A stretch of DNA of 64,000 nt from Luteibacter jiangsuensis (GTDB lineage Bacteria > Pseudomonadota > Gammaproteobacteria > Xanthomonadales > Rhodanobacteraceae): NCBI RefSeq assembly GCF_030812295.1, contig NZ_JAUSSK010000004.1:248001-312000 (forward strand), read 5' to 3'. Under the pieces are notes generated by a model. That model had not been told where the DNA came from, did no database searches, and saw only the letters and a program-made list of their open reading frames with translations. The position numbers were made by a program, and so were the translations under genes. Shown piece after piece: positions 38,427 to 50,970 of this stretch. Each line of letters starts with the position of its first letter. Position 1 is the first letter of the stretch.

Positions 38427-39743
38427 TCACCCATAGATATAGCGGTTGACGATGTTTTCGAGCAACTCCTGTCCACCCGAGACGTGCTTGGGATGGATGT
38501 CGCGGGCCATCGCCTCGTCCGCCAGCGAGGCCAGCGTGAAGCCGCCCTGCAGGATCTTCTTGCCGAAATCGGCATCCCAGCCGGCGTAGCGCTTCGCCTT
38601 GAAGTCGGCCAGCGCGTCGCGCTCGATCATCTTCGCCGCGCGTTCCAGGCTGAGGGCCAATGCGTCGATCGCGCCGATGTGGCCGTGGAAGAGATCTTCC
38701 GGCGCGTTGCTCTGGCGGCGCACCTTGGTGTCGAAGTTGAAGCCACCCGTGGTGAAACCGCCGGCCTTCAGGATCTCGTAGGTGACCAGGGTCAACTCTT
38801 CCACGCTGTTCGGGAACTGGTCCGTATCCCAGCCGTTCTGCGGGTCGCCGCGATTGGCGTCGATCGAACCGAACACGCCCAGCGCGATCGAGGTCGCGAC
38901 CTCGTGATGGAACGAGTGGCCGGCCAGGGTGGCGTGGTTGGCTTCGAGATTGGTCTTGACCTCGTTCTCCAGGCCGAACTCCTTCAGGAAGCCGTAGACC
39001 GTGGCGGTGTCGTAGTCGTACTGGTGCTTGGTCGGCTCTTGCGGCTTGGGCTCGATCAGGATCGTCCCCTTGAAACCGATCTTGTGCTTGTGTTCGATCA
39101 CCATCTGGAAGAAGCGGCCGAGCTGTTCGCGCTCACGCTTCAGGTCGGTGTTGAGCAGGGTGTCGTAGCCTTCGCGGCCGCCCCACAGCACGTAGTTGGC
39201 GCCGCCCAGGCGGTGCGTGGCTTCCATCGCGTGGCGCACCTGCGTGGCCGCATAGGCGAACACTTCCGGCTGCGGATTGGTCGCGGCGCCGGCAGCGTAG
39301 CGCGGGTTGCTGAACACGTTGGCGGTGCCCCACAGGAGCTTCACGCCGGTCTCGGCCTGCTTCTTCTCGAGCACGTCGACCATGGCCGCGAAGTTTTTCT
39401 TGTATTCGGCGAGGCTGTCGCCTTCCGGGGCCACGTCGGTATCGTGGAAGGTGTAGTAAGGCGTGCCCAGGCGGGAGAAGAAGTCGAACGCCGCGTCGGC
39501 CTTCTCACGGGCCTTGGCCATCGGCTCACCCGCCGCCTGCCAGGGGCGCTCGAAGGTGCCCGCGCCGAATACATCGGAACCCGGCCAGACGAAGGTATGC
39601 CAGTAGCAGGTGGCGAGACGGAGGTGCTCGGCCATGCTCTTGCCGAGCACCTGCTTGTTCGGGTCGTAGTGGTGGAACGCCAGCGGATTGTCGCTGCCGG
39701 TGCCTTCGTAGCTGATTTTGGGGACGCTGGAAAAGTACGACAT
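38427..39743 (-). CDS. xylA: Xylose isomerase
   Basis: XylA interconverts D-xylose and D-xylulose, using two divalent metal ions. The 438-residue product is a class II enzyme with [12 protein letters not shown] (catalytic His100, Asp103), [32 protein letters not shown] and [20 protein letters not shown] with the metal ligands. ATG 39743 has AAGGAA at the right distance. It heads the operon and is divergent from xylR. Confidence 0.98.
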   Translation of the reverse strand: MSYFSSVPKISYEGTGSDNPLAFHHYDPNKQVLGKSMAEHLRLATCYWHTFVWPGSDVFGAGTFERPWQAAGEPMAKAREKADAAFDFFSRLGTPYYTFHDTDVAPEGDSLAEYKKNFAAMVDVLEKKQAETGVKLLWGTANVFSNPRYAAGAATNPQPEVFAYAATQVRHAMEATHRLGGANYVLWGGREGYDTLLNTDLKREREQLGRFFQMVIEHKHKIGFKGTILIEPKPQEPTKHQYDYDTATVYGFLKEFGLENEVKTNLEANHATLAGHSFHHEVATSIALGVFGSIDANRGDPQNGWDTDQFPNSVEELTLVTYEILKAGGFTTGGFNFDTKVRRQSNAPEDLFHGHIGAIDALALSLERAAKMIERDALADFKAKRYAGWDADFGKKILQGGFTLASLADEAMARDIHPKHVSGGQELLENIVNRYIYG

Positions 39744-39899
39744 AACAATTCCTTGACAAACGTGGGGACGAATCCCGACGATCCTGACGAGCGGTGCCCA
39801 TGGCGCGCAATTGCGATTTCCGACGGGGCCCGGCTCTTTTTCGATGCCGCGCTGCGTCATGGTCAGATAACGCAAACCCTGATAGTTTTCGACGGGCCC
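39744..39899. promoter_or_regulatory. Divergent xylA/xylR promoter region
   Basis: The 156 bases between xylA and xylR must hold both promoters and the XylR site. AT-rich stretches occur near 39824-39845 and 39868-39890. I do not see a clear direct repeat that I could name as the XylR box. Confidence 0.5.
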
Positions 39900-41078
39900 A
39901 TGTCTCCCCACAGAATCGCTCTGCTGTTCAATGCCAACAAGGTGTACGACCGCCAGGTCATCGCCGGCATCGGGCATTACCTCAACAGTACGCGCGTGGA
40001 ATGGGATCTCTTCATGGAGGAGGATTTCCGCAGCCGCATGCGCGACATCCACCAGTTTCGCGGCGACGGCGTCATCGCCGACTTCGACGATCCGGAAGCA
40101 CCCGATGCGCTGCGCGACCTGCCTATCCCGGTTGTCGCGATAGGCGGCTCGTATCACGATCCCGCCGCTTACCCCCCCGGTGTGCCTTATATCGCCACGG
40201 ACAACGCCCGGCTCATCCGGCTCGCGTACGACCACCTGATCGAACAAGGCCTCGGCCGCTTCGCGTTCTACGGCATACCGCCCCACCCCGGCAGCCGCTG
40301 GGCGCAGGAACGCGAGCATGCCTTCCAAGCGATCGTGGACGAGGAATCGGTCGAGGGCGTGGTCTACCAGGGCTCGCCGACCAGCGCGGGCGGCTGGGGG
40401 ACGGCGGTGGAGGAACTGGTCACCTGGTTGGCCGAACTGCCCAAGCCGATCGGCATCATCGCCGTGACCGACGCTCGTGCCCGGCAGTTGCTGCAGGCCT
40501 GTGTGATCGGCGGGTTCGCGGTACCCGAGCAGATCGCCATCGTCGGCATCGACAACGACCCGATGGCGCAGTTGCTCACCCGCATCCCGCTCACCTCCGT
40601 GATCCAGGGCGCGGAGGAAATGGGCCGCACAGCCGCCCACCTGCTGCACCAGATGCTGCGCGGCATGGATTGTTCGGGCACGCGCGTGCTGGTGCCGCCG
40701 GTCGGCATCAACGTGCAGGTGTCGAGCAAGTACCAGCCGATGCGCAGCCCGCATGTGATGCGGGCGAGTCACTACATTCGTCAGTACGGTTGCCTGGGCA
40801 TCAAGACCGAACAGGTGGCCGACTACGTGGGGGTGTCGCGCACGGTGCTGGAAGAACACTTCAAGCGCGAATTGAAGCAGACCGTGCACCAGGTGATCCT
40901 GAAGCATAAGCTCGACACCGCTTGCGAGCTCATGACGAATTCCGACACGCCGCTCGCCGACATCGCGCTGCGCTGTGGTTTCACCTCGCTCCAGTACATG
41001 TATGCGGTGTTCCGTCGCGAATACGATTGCACGCCGCGCCAATACCTCGACCTCCATCGCAAGACGGCGGCGACCTGA
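39900..41078 (+). CDS. xylR: Xylose operon activator XylR (AraC type)
   Basis: The 392-residue product equals E. coli XylR in length. Residues 1-275 form a LacI-like sugar-binding domain ([46 protein letters not shown]), and residues 290-390 an AraC-type double helix-turn-helix ([19 protein letters not shown], then [22 protein letters not shown]). It would bind xylose and activate xylA onward. The start lacks a strong ribosome site. Confidence 0.94.
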   Translation: MSPHRIALLFNANKVYDRQVIAGIGHYLNSTRVEWDLFMEEDFRSRMRDIHQFRGDGVIADFDDPEAPDALRDLPIPVVAIGGSYHDPAAYPPGVPYIATDNARLIRLAYDHLIEQGLGRFAFYGIPPHPGSRWAQEREHAFQAIVDEESVEGVVYQGSPTSAGGWGTAVEELVTWLAELPKPIGIIAVTDARARQLLQACVIGGFAVPEQIAIVGIDNDPMAQLLTRIPLTSVIQGAEEMGRTAAHLLHQMLRGMDCSGTRVLVPPVGINVQVSSKYQPMRSPHVMRASHYIRQYGCLGIKTEQVADYVGVSRTVLEEHFKRELKQTVHQVILKHKLDTACELMTNSDTPLADIALRCGFTSLQYMYAVFRREYDCTPRQYLDLHRKTAAT

Positions 41079-41106
41079 TCGCCTTCCCCAGGGAAACGCT
41101 TCACCC

Positions 41107-42150
41107 ATGCCCGTATCCAACGCCACCGCCTGGGGCCAACTCCCCGACGGCCGCCCGCTCCACCGCTGGACCCTGCGCAACGCGCGAGACACCCAGGTCG
41201 AGATATCCAACCTCGGTGGCACCCTGCTCTCCTGGCAGACCCCGGACCGCCAGGGTCGCGTGGGCGAGGTCTTGCTCGGTCACGCCGACGCGGGGCAATA
41301 CATCGATTCCAATGCGTACATGGGCGCGATCGTCGGCCGTTGGGCGAATCGCATCCGCGGCGGGCGCTTCCGGCTCGATGGCATCGACTACAAGGTCGAC
41401 CGCAACGACGGCGGCAACCACCTGCATGGCGGCAACTACGGGTTTCACCTGCAGCGCTGGGACGTGGAAACGGATGGCGACGACCTTGTGCTGCGGCTGG
41501 TGTCGCCCGAGGGCGATGGCGGGTTTCCTGGCGAGGTGAGCGTCGAGTTGCGTGTGCGGCTCGACGACGACGGCACGCTGGACCTGCGCTATACCGCCAC
41601 GAGCGACGCGCCCACGCCGCTCAGCCTGACCGCGCATCCGTACTTCAACCTCAACGACCGGCGGCCGGATATCCGCGATCACGTGATCCGGATCGACGCG
41701 GACGAATTCCTGGCCATCGATGCGGGGGCGATACCGGTGGGGCGCCAGCAGGTGGCTGGCTCCGCCTTCGATTTCCGCGAAGCGGCGCCGATCGGTTCGC
41801 GCCTGCACTGGCCCGATCCGCAATTGCAGCTGGTGGGCGGCTTCGACCATTGCTATATCCCGCGCCAACCGGCGGCCCAGGCGCCACGCGTGGTCGCGGA
41901 AGTCGTGGAACCCTCGAGCGGACGCCGTCTCACCGTCGAGAGCGACCGCCCCGGCCTGCAGTTCTACAGCGGGCAGAAACTCACCGGGCAACCGTCGCGA
42001 CATGGCGACGCCTACGGACCCTTCGCCGGCTTCGCGCTGGAGACCCAGGCCTTTCCCGATCAGGTCAATGGCCCCGAGGCGGAAGGCGCGATCCTTCGCC
42101 CCGGCGTGGTATGGCGCCAGCACACGCGCTACCGGGTGGATACGCTGTAG
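41107..42150 (+). CDS. galM: Aldose 1-epimerase (mutarotase)
   Basis: The 347-residue product is a galactose-mutarotase-family protein with [37 protein letters not shown] (catalytic His), LTAHPYFNL (second catalytic His) and QFYSGQKL. It equilibrates alpha and beta forms of aldoses, probably xylose here, because it lies 28 bases after xylR on the same strand. Xylose rather than galactose as substrate is inference from context. Confidence 0.93.
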   Translation: MPVSNATAWGQLPDGRPLHRWTLRNARDTQVEISNLGGTLLSWQTPDRQGRVGEVLLGHADAGQYIDSNAYMGAIVGRWANRIRGGRFRLDGIDYKVDRNDGGNHLHGGNYGFHLQRWDVETDGDDLVLRLVSPEGDGGFPGEVSVELRVRLDDDGTLDLRYTATSDAPTPLSLTAHPYFNLNDRRPDIRDHVIRIDADEFLAIDAGAIPVGRQQVAGSAFDFREAAPIGSRLHWPDPQLQLVGGFDHCYIPRQPAAQAPRVVAEVVEPSSGRRLTVESDRPGLQFYSGQKLTGQPSRHGDAYGPFAGFALETQAFPDQVNGPEAEGAILRPGVVWRQHTRYRVDTL

Positions 42151-42176
42151 CGCGGTGTGCCGCCAGACACGCCCTG

Positions 42177-42259
42177 GTGGGAACCGACCTTGTCGGCGAT
42201 GGGTGTTTGCCTCGACCTGGCCCGCTGCCGCGGGATCGCCGACAAGGTCGGCTCCCACC
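42177..42259. repeat. REP doublet
   Basis: A left unit (GTGGGAACCGACCTTGTCGG...) and its inverted partner (CGCCGACAAGGTCGGCTCC...) flank a GC-rich spacer nearly the same as in the copy at 11693-11776. It lies between galM and uup. Confidence 0.85.
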
Positions 42260-42379
42260 AAAGCCTCCCAGCAGGGCCTCCCACCGGAGCCTGCCATCTC
42301 GGCCTGCCGCCTGAGTGGGCCAGCCCACCAGACGGGCGATGTCATGAGGTGACGAGGCGCCACCGGGTACACTATCCGG

Positions 42380-44311
42380 ATGTCCCTTATCCAACTCCTC
42401 AACGTCGACTTCAGCGTCGGCGGCCCGCTCCTGCTCGAACAGGTCGACCTTTCCCTCGATGCCGGCGAACGTGTCTGCGTCGTCGGGCGCAATGGCGCCG
42501 GCAAATCGACGCTGATGAAGCTCATTGCCGGGGAACTGCACCCGGACGACGGCGAGATCCGCCTGCAAGGCGGCACGCGCATCGCGCGCCTCACGCAGGA
42601 AGTGCCGCAGGACACCTCGGGCAGCGTCTTCGATGTGGTGGCCGACGGCCTGGGCGAACTGGGCCACCTGCTCGCGCGCTACCATCACCTGCTCGAGACG
42701 GGCGACATGGACGCGCTCGGCGAGGTGCAGTCGCAGATCGAGGCCCACAACGCATGGGATCTCGATTCACGCGTACAGCAAGTGATCGAACGCCTGGAAT
42801 TGCCAGCGGACACCGATTTCTCCGAGTTGTCCGGCGGCATGAAGCGCCGCGTCCTGCTTGGCCAGGCGCTTGTGCGCGATCCCAACCTGCTCCTGCTCGA
42901 CGAGCCGACCAACCACCTCGACATCGAGGCCATCGCCTGGCTCGAAACCTTCCTCAAGGGCTTCGCCGGCAGCATCGTCTTCATCACCCATGACCGCAGC
43001 TTCCTGCGTGCCCTGGCCACGCGCATCGTCGAGATCGACCGCGGCCAGGTCACCAGCTGGCCCGGCGACTACGACAACTACCTGCGCCGCCGCGAGGAAC
43101 GCCTGCATGCCGAAGCCCAGGCCCAGGCACATTTCGACCGTAAGCTGGCCCAGGAAGAAGTCTGGATCCGCCAGGGTATCAAGGCGCGGCGCACGCGAAA
43201 CGAAGGCCGCGTGCGCGCACTGAAAGCGATGCGCAACGAGCGCGCCCAGCGCCGCGAGCAAGCCGGTAACGCCAGGATCACCCTCGCCACCGCCCAATCC
43301 TCGGGACGCAAGGTGATCGACGCCAAGCACGTCACCCAGGCTTATGGCGGCCGTACCCTGCTGCGCGACATCTCCACCACGATCATGCGAGGCGACCGCG
43401 TCGGCATCATGGGGCCGAACGGCGCGGGCAAGTCCACCTTGCTGAAGATCCTGCTGGGCGAACTCAAGCCGCAGGAAGGCGAGGTCACGCTGGGCACGGG
43501 GCTGGAGGTGGCGTACTTCGACCAGCACCGCTCCACGCTCGACGACCGGTTGAATGCCCTCGACAACGTGGCCCAGGGCCGCGAATACATCGAGCTCAAC
43601 GGCCAGCGCAAGCACATCGTGGGCTACCTGCAGGACTTCCTGTTTTCGCCCGAACGATCGCGCGCGCCGATCACGCGGCTATCGGGCGGCGAACGCAATC
43701 GCCTGCTCCTCGCGAAGCTGTTCGCCCAGCCATCGAACCTGCTGGTGATGGACGAACCGACCAACGACCTCGACGTCGAGACACTCGAACTGCTCGAGGA
43801 ACTGCTCAACGAATACACCGGCACGCTGTTGCTGGTGTCGCACGACCGCGACTTCATCGACAACGTGGTGACCAGTACCCTGGTGCTCGAAGGCGATGGC
43901 GTGGTCGGCGAATACATCGGTGGCTACAGCGACTGGTTGCGGCAGAGGCCCGCCCCGGCCGCGAAACCTGCCGGGTCGAAGGCCGCCTGGTCTTCTTCGA
44001 CGGCCGAAGCATCGTCCGCGTCGGGGTCGGCGCAAGCCTCCACTTCTGCGTCGGCACCGGCGGCCGTGGCCGCGCCCGTCGCAGTTACGCCAAAGAAAAA
44101 GCTCTCCTTCAAAGAGCAGCGCGAACTTGAATCGCTGCCGGCGAAGCTGGAGGAACTCGAGGCCGAGATCGCCCGCCGTACCGCTGCGATGAACGACCCG
44201 AAGTACTTCCAGCAGGATGCCGCGACGATCACGCGCGGCAACGAGGAACTCGCCAGGTTGCAGGCGGAACTGGACGTGGCGTTCGCGCGCTGGGAAGAGC
44301 TGGAAGGCTGA
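42380..44311 (+). CDS. uup: ABC-F ATPase Uup
   Basis: The 643-residue soluble product has two ABC domains without membrane segments. The first has [13 protein letters not shown] and LLLDEPTNHLDIEAI, the second [13 protein letters not shown] and LVMDEPTNDLDVETL, with signature motifs LSGGMKRR and LSGGERNR. A low-complexity Ala/Ser linker (about 515-565) joins a C-terminal coiled coil (about 570-640), the Uup hallmark. ABC-F proteins act on ribosomes; Uup also affects transposon excision. E. coli Uup is 635 residues. Confidence 0.92.
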   Translation: MSLIQLLNVDFSVGGPLLLEQVDLSLDAGERVCVVGRNGAGKSTLMKLIAGELHPDDGEIRLQGGTRIARLTQEVPQDTSGSVFDVVADGLGELGHLLARYHHLLETGDMDALGEVQSQIEAHNAWDLDSRVQQVIERLELPADTDFSELSGGMKRRVLLGQALVRDPNLLLLDEPTNHLDIEAIAWLETFLKGFAGSIVFITHDRSFLRALATRIVEIDRGQVTSWPGDYDNYLRRREERLHAEAQAQAHFDRKLAQEEVWIRQGIKARRTRNEGRVRALKAMRNERAQRREQAGNARITLATAQSSGRKVIDAKHVTQAYGGRTLLRDISTTIMRGDRVGIMGPNGAGKSTLLKILLGELKPQEGEVTLGTGLEVAYFDQHRSTLDDRLNALDNVAQGREYIELNGQRKHIVGYLQDFLFSPERSRAPITRLSGGERNRLLLAKLFAQPSNLLVMDEPTNDLDVETLELLEELLNEYTGTLLLVSHDRDFIDNVVTSTLVLEGDGVVGEYIGGYSDWLRQRPAPAAKPAGSKAAWSSSTAEASSASGSAQASTSASAPAAVAAPVAVTPKKKLSFKEQRELESLPAKLEELEAEIARRTAAMNDPKYFQQDAATITRGNEELARLQAELDVAFARWEELEG

Positions 44312-44368
44312 GTCCGCCCCCACCGGCAAGCACCCCATGAGTGCGGACCGGGAAGGGCCCCTCATCCT

Positions 44369-44453
44369 GGTGGGAGCCGACCTTGTCGGCGATCCCGTGG
44401 CAGCGAGCCAGGCTGCAGCAAGCACCCATCGCCGACAAGGTCGGCTCCCACCA
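44369..44453. repeat. REP doublet
   Basis: A left unit (TGGGAGCCGACCTTGTCGG...) and an inverted partner flank a spacer that shares GGCAGCGAGC with the copy at 32427-32527. It lies between the convergent genes uup and the chemoreceptor. Confidence 0.85.
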
Positions 44454-44471
44454 GAGGCTCGGGGTCGGCGT

Positions 44472-46454
44472 TCACAGCCGGAACACCTCGACCACGCGGG
44501 CCAGTTCGGCGGCCTGGTCTTCCAGGCTCTTCGCGGCGGCCGCCGCTTCCTCGACCAGGGCCGAGTTCTGCTGGGTCGAGTCATCCATCCGCGAGACGGC
44601 GTGGTTGATCCGGCCGATCTGTTCGGACTGTTCGCTCGAGGCCTGGCTGATGTTGCCCATCAGGTCCGCCACGGCGCGGATGCGGCCCAGCACCGTCTCC
44701 ATGTTGCGCCCCGCGTCCGTGACCAGGCCATGCCCCGCGTCGACCTGGGCCACCGATTCGGTGATCAGCGATTCGATTTCCTTCGCCGCCGACGCGCTGC
44801 GTTGGGCGAGATGACGCACCTCTTCCGCCACCACGGCGAAGCCCTTGCCCTGCTCACCCGCCCGCGCCGCCTCCACCGCGGCATTGAGTGCGAGGATATT
44901 CGTCTGGAAGGCGATGCCGTTGATGATGCCGATGACGTCGGCGATACGCTGCGCCGAGGCCTGGATGCCGTTCATCGCTTCCACCGCCTCCTGCATCGCG
45001 CCGGCCTCCTGTTGCACCGCCACGCTCGCGTCGGCCGCCAGCGCGCTCGCCCTCGCCGAGTGGCCCGCGTTGTCGCGGACCGTGCGCGTGAGCAGGTCGA
45101 GACTGGATGCCGTCAGCTGAAGCTCGTGCGCCTGGGTTTCCGTACGCGAAGACAGATCGGTATTGCCCGCCGCGATCTCCGAGGTGCTGCCCGCCATGCT
45201 GGCCGCGGCCTTGCGCACGGAGCGCGCGATGTCGCCAAGACCGTCGCCGATGCCGTCGATGGAACGCATCAACTGGCCGATCTCGTCGCCGCGCGCGGAA
45301 GCGAGCCGCGCCGTGAGGTCGCCCTCGGCGAGACGCCGCGCCGCCTCGACGGCGTCGGCAAGCGGCCGGGTGATACGCATGCGTATCGCGAGGAACAGGA
45401 ACACGCACAACGCGGCGACCAGTGCGATGCTGGTCGCCGCCGCGATGAGGCGCATGTGCCGGACCGGACCGAAAAGCTCGTCCATGTCCACCGTGCCCGC
45501 GACGAGCCAGTTCCACGCCGGATCGGTCGCATAGACGGCCAGCCGGTCCACCGATCGGCCGTCCACGTCGACGCGATAGCGCAACTCGCCCTTACCGCCC
45601 GACAACATGCGGCCGAAGATCGGCTGGCCATCCACGTCGAGCATCTTGAGCGCCGCGCCAGGTGCCTTCGCGGCCTCGCTCTTCATCGCCGGATCGACGA
45701 TGAGGGTGCCATAGCGCTTTCCCGCGCTGGCATCGACGACGGAGTAATAGCCACTCTGTCCCATGTGGATCGCGGCGATCTCGTCCTGCAGCGACTTCAT
45801 CTCCTTGCCGATCTCCACCCCCACGAAAAAGACGCCTAGCACGTTACCCGCGTCGTCCTTGATCGGCTCGTAGCGCGTGATGTACGGGCGATCGAACAAC
45901 ACGGCCGGGCCGCCGTACGACTTGCCCGTGAGCAGCAAGGGAAACGCCGGATGGGCATGATCGATGGAGGTTCCGACGGCACGCGAGCCGTCTTCCTTCT
46001 TGAGCGATGTCGTAACGCGGACGAAATCGGGTCCGTCGCGGACGAACAGCGTCGCCACCACATGCGCCCGCGCGGAGAATTCGTCGGTCAGCGAAAAATC
46101 GTTGTTCAACGGCTTGCCGTCATGCAGCAGCAAGGGCACCGTGTGCCCGGCCATCATCACGCGGTGCTTGTCGTCGACGGTGAACTTTCCGGGGAAGTAA
46201 CTCCTGTACACGTCGAGGAAGCGGTCGGACTCGGCCAGCAGCGCACCGCTGAACGTGTTTACCGTGCCGATGATCGCCCGGTTGCCACGGGCGAGGTCCT
46301 CGCGGGCCCTGGCCTCCAGCTCCCGCGAGGCCATGGTCGTGACGACGACGGTGAGCAAGGCGATGCCGAGGGCGACGATGCCGACGACGAGCAGGGTCAA
46401 TCGCGCACCGACACTCATCCCGCGCCGGCCGGCGCGGTCGCTGTTCTGGTTCAT
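44472..46454 (-). CDS. Methyl-accepting chemotaxis protein with Cache-type sensor
   Basis: The 660-residue product has an N-terminal membrane segment (about 18-40), a periplasmic part to about 335 that fits a Cache_3/Cache_2 sensor ([43 protein letters not shown]), a second membrane segment (about 340-360), a HAMP domain, and a long cytoplasmic signalling domain with the conserved hairpin tip [36 protein letters not shown]. The ligand is unknown. TAGGA precedes the ATG. No other chemotaxis gene is nearby. Confidence 0.92.
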   Translation of the reverse strand: MNQNSDRAGRRGMSVGARLTLLVVGIVALGIALLTVVVTTMASRELEARAREDLARGNRAIIGTVNTFSGALLAESDRFLDVYRSYFPGKFTVDDKHRVMMAGHTVPLLLHDGKPLNNDFSLTDEFSARAHVVATLFVRDGPDFVRVTTSLKKEDGSRAVGTSIDHAHPAFPLLLTGKSYGGPAVLFDRPYITRYEPIKDDAGNVLGVFFVGVEIGKEMKSLQDEIAAIHMGQSGYYSVVDASAGKRYGTLIVDPAMKSEAAKAPGAALKMLDVDGQPIFGRMLSGGKGELRYRVDVDGRSVDRLAVYATDPAWNWLVAGTVDMDELFGPVRHMRLIAAATSIALVAALCVFLFLAIRMRITRPLADAVEAARRLAEGDLTARLASARGDEIGQLMRSIDGIGDGLGDIARSVRKAAASMAGSTSEIAAGNTDLSSRTETQAHELQLTASSLDLLTRTVRDNAGHSARASALAADASVAVQQEAGAMQEAVEAMNGIQASAQRIADVIGIINGIAFQTNILALNAAVEAARAGEQGKGFAVVAEEVRHLAQRSASAAKEIESLITESVAQVDAGHGLVTDAGRNMETVLGRIRAVADLMGNISQASSEQSEQIGRINHAVSRMDDSTQQNSALVEEAAAAAKSLEDQAAELARVVEVFRL

Positions 46455-46535
46455 GGAGTCCTACCGAAGTGGTGGAGCACCCCGAACGGGTGCCCATGGC
46501 CGTTATGTCGGCAGGCCCGGGCAGGCCTTTAGCCC

Positions 46536-49241
46536 TCAACCCGTATTCTGAAGCCCTTGTGAGACGCCGTTCACACAAGCGACCAGGGCTTTGAGAAGGG
46601 CGTCGTCTTGCCCACCGGTGGCGCGCCAGCGCCGCAGGAGGTCGACCTGGAGCAGGCTCATCGGGTCCACGTACGGATTGCGCAGGCGGATCGAGGTGGC
46701 CAGCCGTGGTTCGGCGGCCAGCAGTTCCTTCGCGCCCTTGAGTTTCAGCAGCCAGGCGACGGTTCGCTCGAACTCCTCGCGGATCATCGGGAAGAAGCGC
46801 TCGTGCAAGGGCCCCGCCAGACGGGAGAAGGCCTCGGCGATGTCGATATCCGCCTTGGCCAGCACCATTTCCACGTCGTCCAGCATCGTGGAAAAGAAGG
46901 GCCAGTCGCGTGCCATGCGCACCAGCGATGCCTCGCCGCATTCCCGCGCCACCGTGTCCAGCGCGGCGCCAAGCCCATACCAGCCGGTGAGCACCGCGCG
47001 GCATTGGGTCCAGGAAAACACCCATGGAATCGCGCGCAGGTCCTCCACGCCTTTCATGCTGCGCCGGCGCGCAGGGCGCGAACCGAGCGTCATGCGCTCG
47101 ATCACGTCGATGGGCGTGGCGCCGCGGAAGTACTCCACGAAGCCCTCGGTGTCGACGAACGCGCGATAGGCCTTGCGGCTTTCTTCGGAAAGCCGCGCCA
47201 TGGTCTCCTTCCACGCCACCTCGCGGGACTCGACCTCGCGCGGCCGCAGCGAGGCGCGCATCACCGCGCCCAATGTCTGTTCGAGGTTGCGCACGGCGAG
47301 GGCGCGGATGCCGTACTTGCGATGGATCACCTCGCCCTGCTCGGTGACGCGCAGCACGCCGCCGACGGAGCCGCGCGGGGAGGCCATCAAGGCCGGCGTG
47401 ATGCGCGATCCACCGCGGCTCGCCGAGCCACCGCGGCCGTGGAAGAAGGCCACGCGGACACCCGCCTTCGAGGCCACGTCGAGCAATTCCACCTGCGCGC
47501 GCTGCAGGCTCCACTTGGAGGCGACGGTTCCGCCGTCCTTGCCGCTATCGGAATAACCCAGCATCACCCACTGCCGGTCGCCACGCGCCTTGAGGTGGGC
47601 ACGATAGACAGGGTCGTCGAGCAACGCCTGGAGCGTTTCCGCACCGCCGGCGAGGTCGTCGATGGTCTCGAACAGCGGCGCGACATCGAGTGGCACGCGG
47701 CCGTCCTCCAGCAGGCCGCCCCGCCGCGCGAGCGCCAGCACGGCGAGCACGTCCGCGGCGGTCTCGGCCATGCTGATGATGTAGAGCCCGGTGGCTTCCG
47801 GGCCATAGCGCTTGCGCGAATCGGCCAAGGTGGCAAATACCGCGCGCAGCATCCCGGCGGCCTCGTGATCGTCGCCCGCGACGAAACTGCGCTCGCCCGC
47901 CGCATAGGGCCGCAGCGTCTTCACGCGCGCCGCCGTGTCGCGGTTGGCCCAGTCGCCGTCCCCGAGCAACGCGGCCAGAGCCTCGTCATGGACGCGCGCG
48001 TCCTGGCGCACGTCCAGGCGCGCGAGATGGAATCCGAACGTACGCGCGCGCCACAGGAGGCGGTTCACCGCATACGCACCGGCATGCGCGCCACCGTGCT
48101 CGACAAGACTCTTCTCGACCAGCGCGATGTCACCGATGAACTCGTCCGCCGACGCATAGGCCTCGGGGCCTTCATGTAACGTGGCGTCGAGGCGCGCGGC
48201 GACGAAGGTGAGGAAGCGCCGGTAGGGCATGTCCGCATGTCGTGGCCGGATACGCTCCGCGGCATCCGGAAGGCGCTCGCCGTAGTTCTCGATGCGCCGC
48301 TGCAAGGTGTCGTCCAGCGTCACGCGGTCTTCGGTCTGGCTGAGCAGGCGGCCGAGGCCCGCGACCTCCTCCATGTAACGCTCGAGCACCAGCGTCCGTT
48401 GCGCCGCGAGGGTGGCGGCGATGGTGTCCGCATTGACGTTGGGATTGCCGTCCATGTCGCCGCCCACCCAGGTGGCGAAGCGAAGCAGGCGCGGGATCGT
48501 CACGCCCTCGCCGTAGGTTTCCGTGATGGCCTGCTGCAACGACTCATAGAGGGCGGGCAGCACGCGATAGATCGGCCGGGAGATATAGAAGCCGACATGG
48601 TCGAATTCATCCTGCACGCTGGGCCGCACCGGCGAGGCTTCCGCGGTCTGCCATCCGGCGGAAAGCGCCATGAGGATGCGCGCGTCATCGTCGCGCAACT
48701 CCTGCGGCGTGCGCGTGGGATCGAACTCGTCGACCAGCGCCCGGACGATTTCCTGCTCTTTCTCAAGCAGTGAACGGCGCACGGCTTCCGTCGGGTGGGC
48801 GGTGAATACCGGCTCCACGTCCAACCGTTCGAGCAGCCGGACCAGTTCGTCCCGGCCAACGCCGTCTTTCCTCAGCAGGGCGAGCACCGCCGCCAGTGAT
48901 TCCGGCTGCGGTGCCCTGCCCTCACGCTGGTAGTCGCGGCGGCGGCGGATGCGATGGACCCGCTCGGCGGTGTTCACCGCCTGGAAATAAGTGGCGAAGG
49001 CGCGGGCCAGCGCCTCGGCATCCGCCGCGTCCAGGCCCGTGAGCGACTCGGCCAGCGCATCCACGGCCGCCCCGCTGCGCCGGCGGTGGATCGCCGCCGT
49101 GCGCACCTGCTCCACGCGCTCGAAGAAGGCATGGCCGCCTTGCTCCGCCAGCATCTGGCCGACCAGGGCGCCGAGGCGGCGCACGTCCTCGCGCAGGGGG
49201 CCATCATGGGGCAGGAACTCGGGATCGCGTGCGGCTTCCAT
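46536..49241 (-). CDS. ppc: Phosphoenolpyruvate carboxylase
   Basis: Ppc carboxylates PEP to oxaloacetate, refilling the TCA cycle. The 901-residue product has [12 protein letters not shown] (catalytic His149), [10 protein letters not shown], the glycine-rich loop [12 protein letters not shown] and the invariant C-terminal QNTG. Length agrees with the usual 880-930. ATG 49241 has GAGAG upstream; the open frame reaches 49373, but only this start fits the family's N-terminus. It is divergent from ahcY. Confidence 0.97.
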   Translation of the reverse strand: MEAARDPEFLPHDGPLREDVRRLGALVGQMLAEQGGHAFFERVEQVRTAAIHRRRSGAAVDALAESLTGLDAADAEALARAFATYFQAVNTAERVHRIRRRRDYQREGRAPQPESLAAVLALLRKDGVGRDELVRLLERLDVEPVFTAHPTEAVRRSLLEKEQEIVRALVDEFDPTRTPQELRDDDARILMALSAGWQTAEASPVRPSVQDEFDHVGFYISRPIYRVLPALYESLQQAITETYGEGVTIPRLLRFATWVGGDMDGNPNVNADTIAATLAAQRTLVLERYMEEVAGLGRLLSQTEDRVTLDDTLQRRIENYGERLPDAAERIRPRHADMPYRRFLTFVAARLDATLHEGPEAYASADEFIGDIALVEKSLVEHGGAHAGAYAVNRLLWRARTFGFHLARLDVRQDARVHDEALAALLGDGDWANRDTAARVKTLRPYAAGERSFVAGDDHEAAGMLRAVFATLADSRKRYGPEATGLYIISMAETAADVLAVLALARRGGLLEDGRVPLDVAPLFETIDDLAGGAETLQALLDDPVYRAHLKARGDRQWVMLGYSDSGKDGGTVASKWSLQRAQVELLDVASKAGVRVAFFHGRGGSASRGGSRITPALMASPRGSVGGVLRVTEQGEVIHRKYGIRALAVRNLEQTLGAVMRASLRPREVESREVAWKETMARLSEESRKAYRAFVDTEGFVEYFRGATPIDVIERMTLGSRPARRRSMKGVEDLRAIPWVFSWTQCRAVLTGWYGLGAALDTVARECGEASLVRMARDWPFFSTMLDDVEMVLAKADIDIAEAFSRLAGPLHERFFPMIREEFERTVAWLLKLKGAKELLAAEPRLATSIRLRNPYVDPMSLLQVDLLRRWRATGGQDDALLKALVACVNGVSQGLQNTG

Positions 49242-49337
49242 CGGACTCTCGGTTGGCGTCGAAACCCTGAGAGTACCGAAAAAAATGTGTTCATCCCTGC
49301 ATCCGGATTCCGCGATACAATCCCGGGACCGTTTTGC

Positions 49338-49413
49338 CCGCCGAGGGGCGCTGCGACCATGGGAACATCCCATAGGCCAGGCTCGGCGCGGCGTCCCACC
49401 AAACGGCGCCCCC
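49338..49413 (+). promoter_or_regulatory. S-adenosylhomocysteine (SAH) riboswitch upstream of ahcY
   Basis: The leader contains CCGAGGGGCGCTGCGACC (49341-49358), CCAGGCTCGGC (49377-49387) and AAACGGCGCCC (49401-49411), the conserved blocks of the SAH riboswitch in order. GGGGCGC can pair with GCGCCCC as the closing stem, and CCGAG with CTCGG. A TACAAT box at 49316-49321 is a likely -10 element just upstream. SAH binding would be expected to turn on ahcY. Confidence 0.92.
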
Positions 49414-49436
49414 GTGAATCTCCGGAGCTACGCCAG

Positions 49437-50864
<1,428 letters not shown>

Positions 50865-50890
50865 TCGAACGATCCATCGCGGTCACGAGG

Positions 50891-50912
50891 AGGCGCCTTC
50901 GGGCGCCTTCTT
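50891..50912 (+). terminator. Intrinsic terminator of ahcY
   Basis: GGCGCC-TTCG-GGCGCC with its UUCG tetraloop is followed by TTCTT, 27 bases after the ahcY stop. Confidence 0.8.
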
Positions 50913-50970
50913 GCGTTGTCGACTACGGTTTAGTATTGACGGTCGCACCGTACTGGGGTTTACGCAGCGC

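Noticed and set aside
46608-48179. 523-residue plus-strand frame across ppc
   Set aside because: Antisense to conserved PEP carboxylase; composition is that of a GC shadow.
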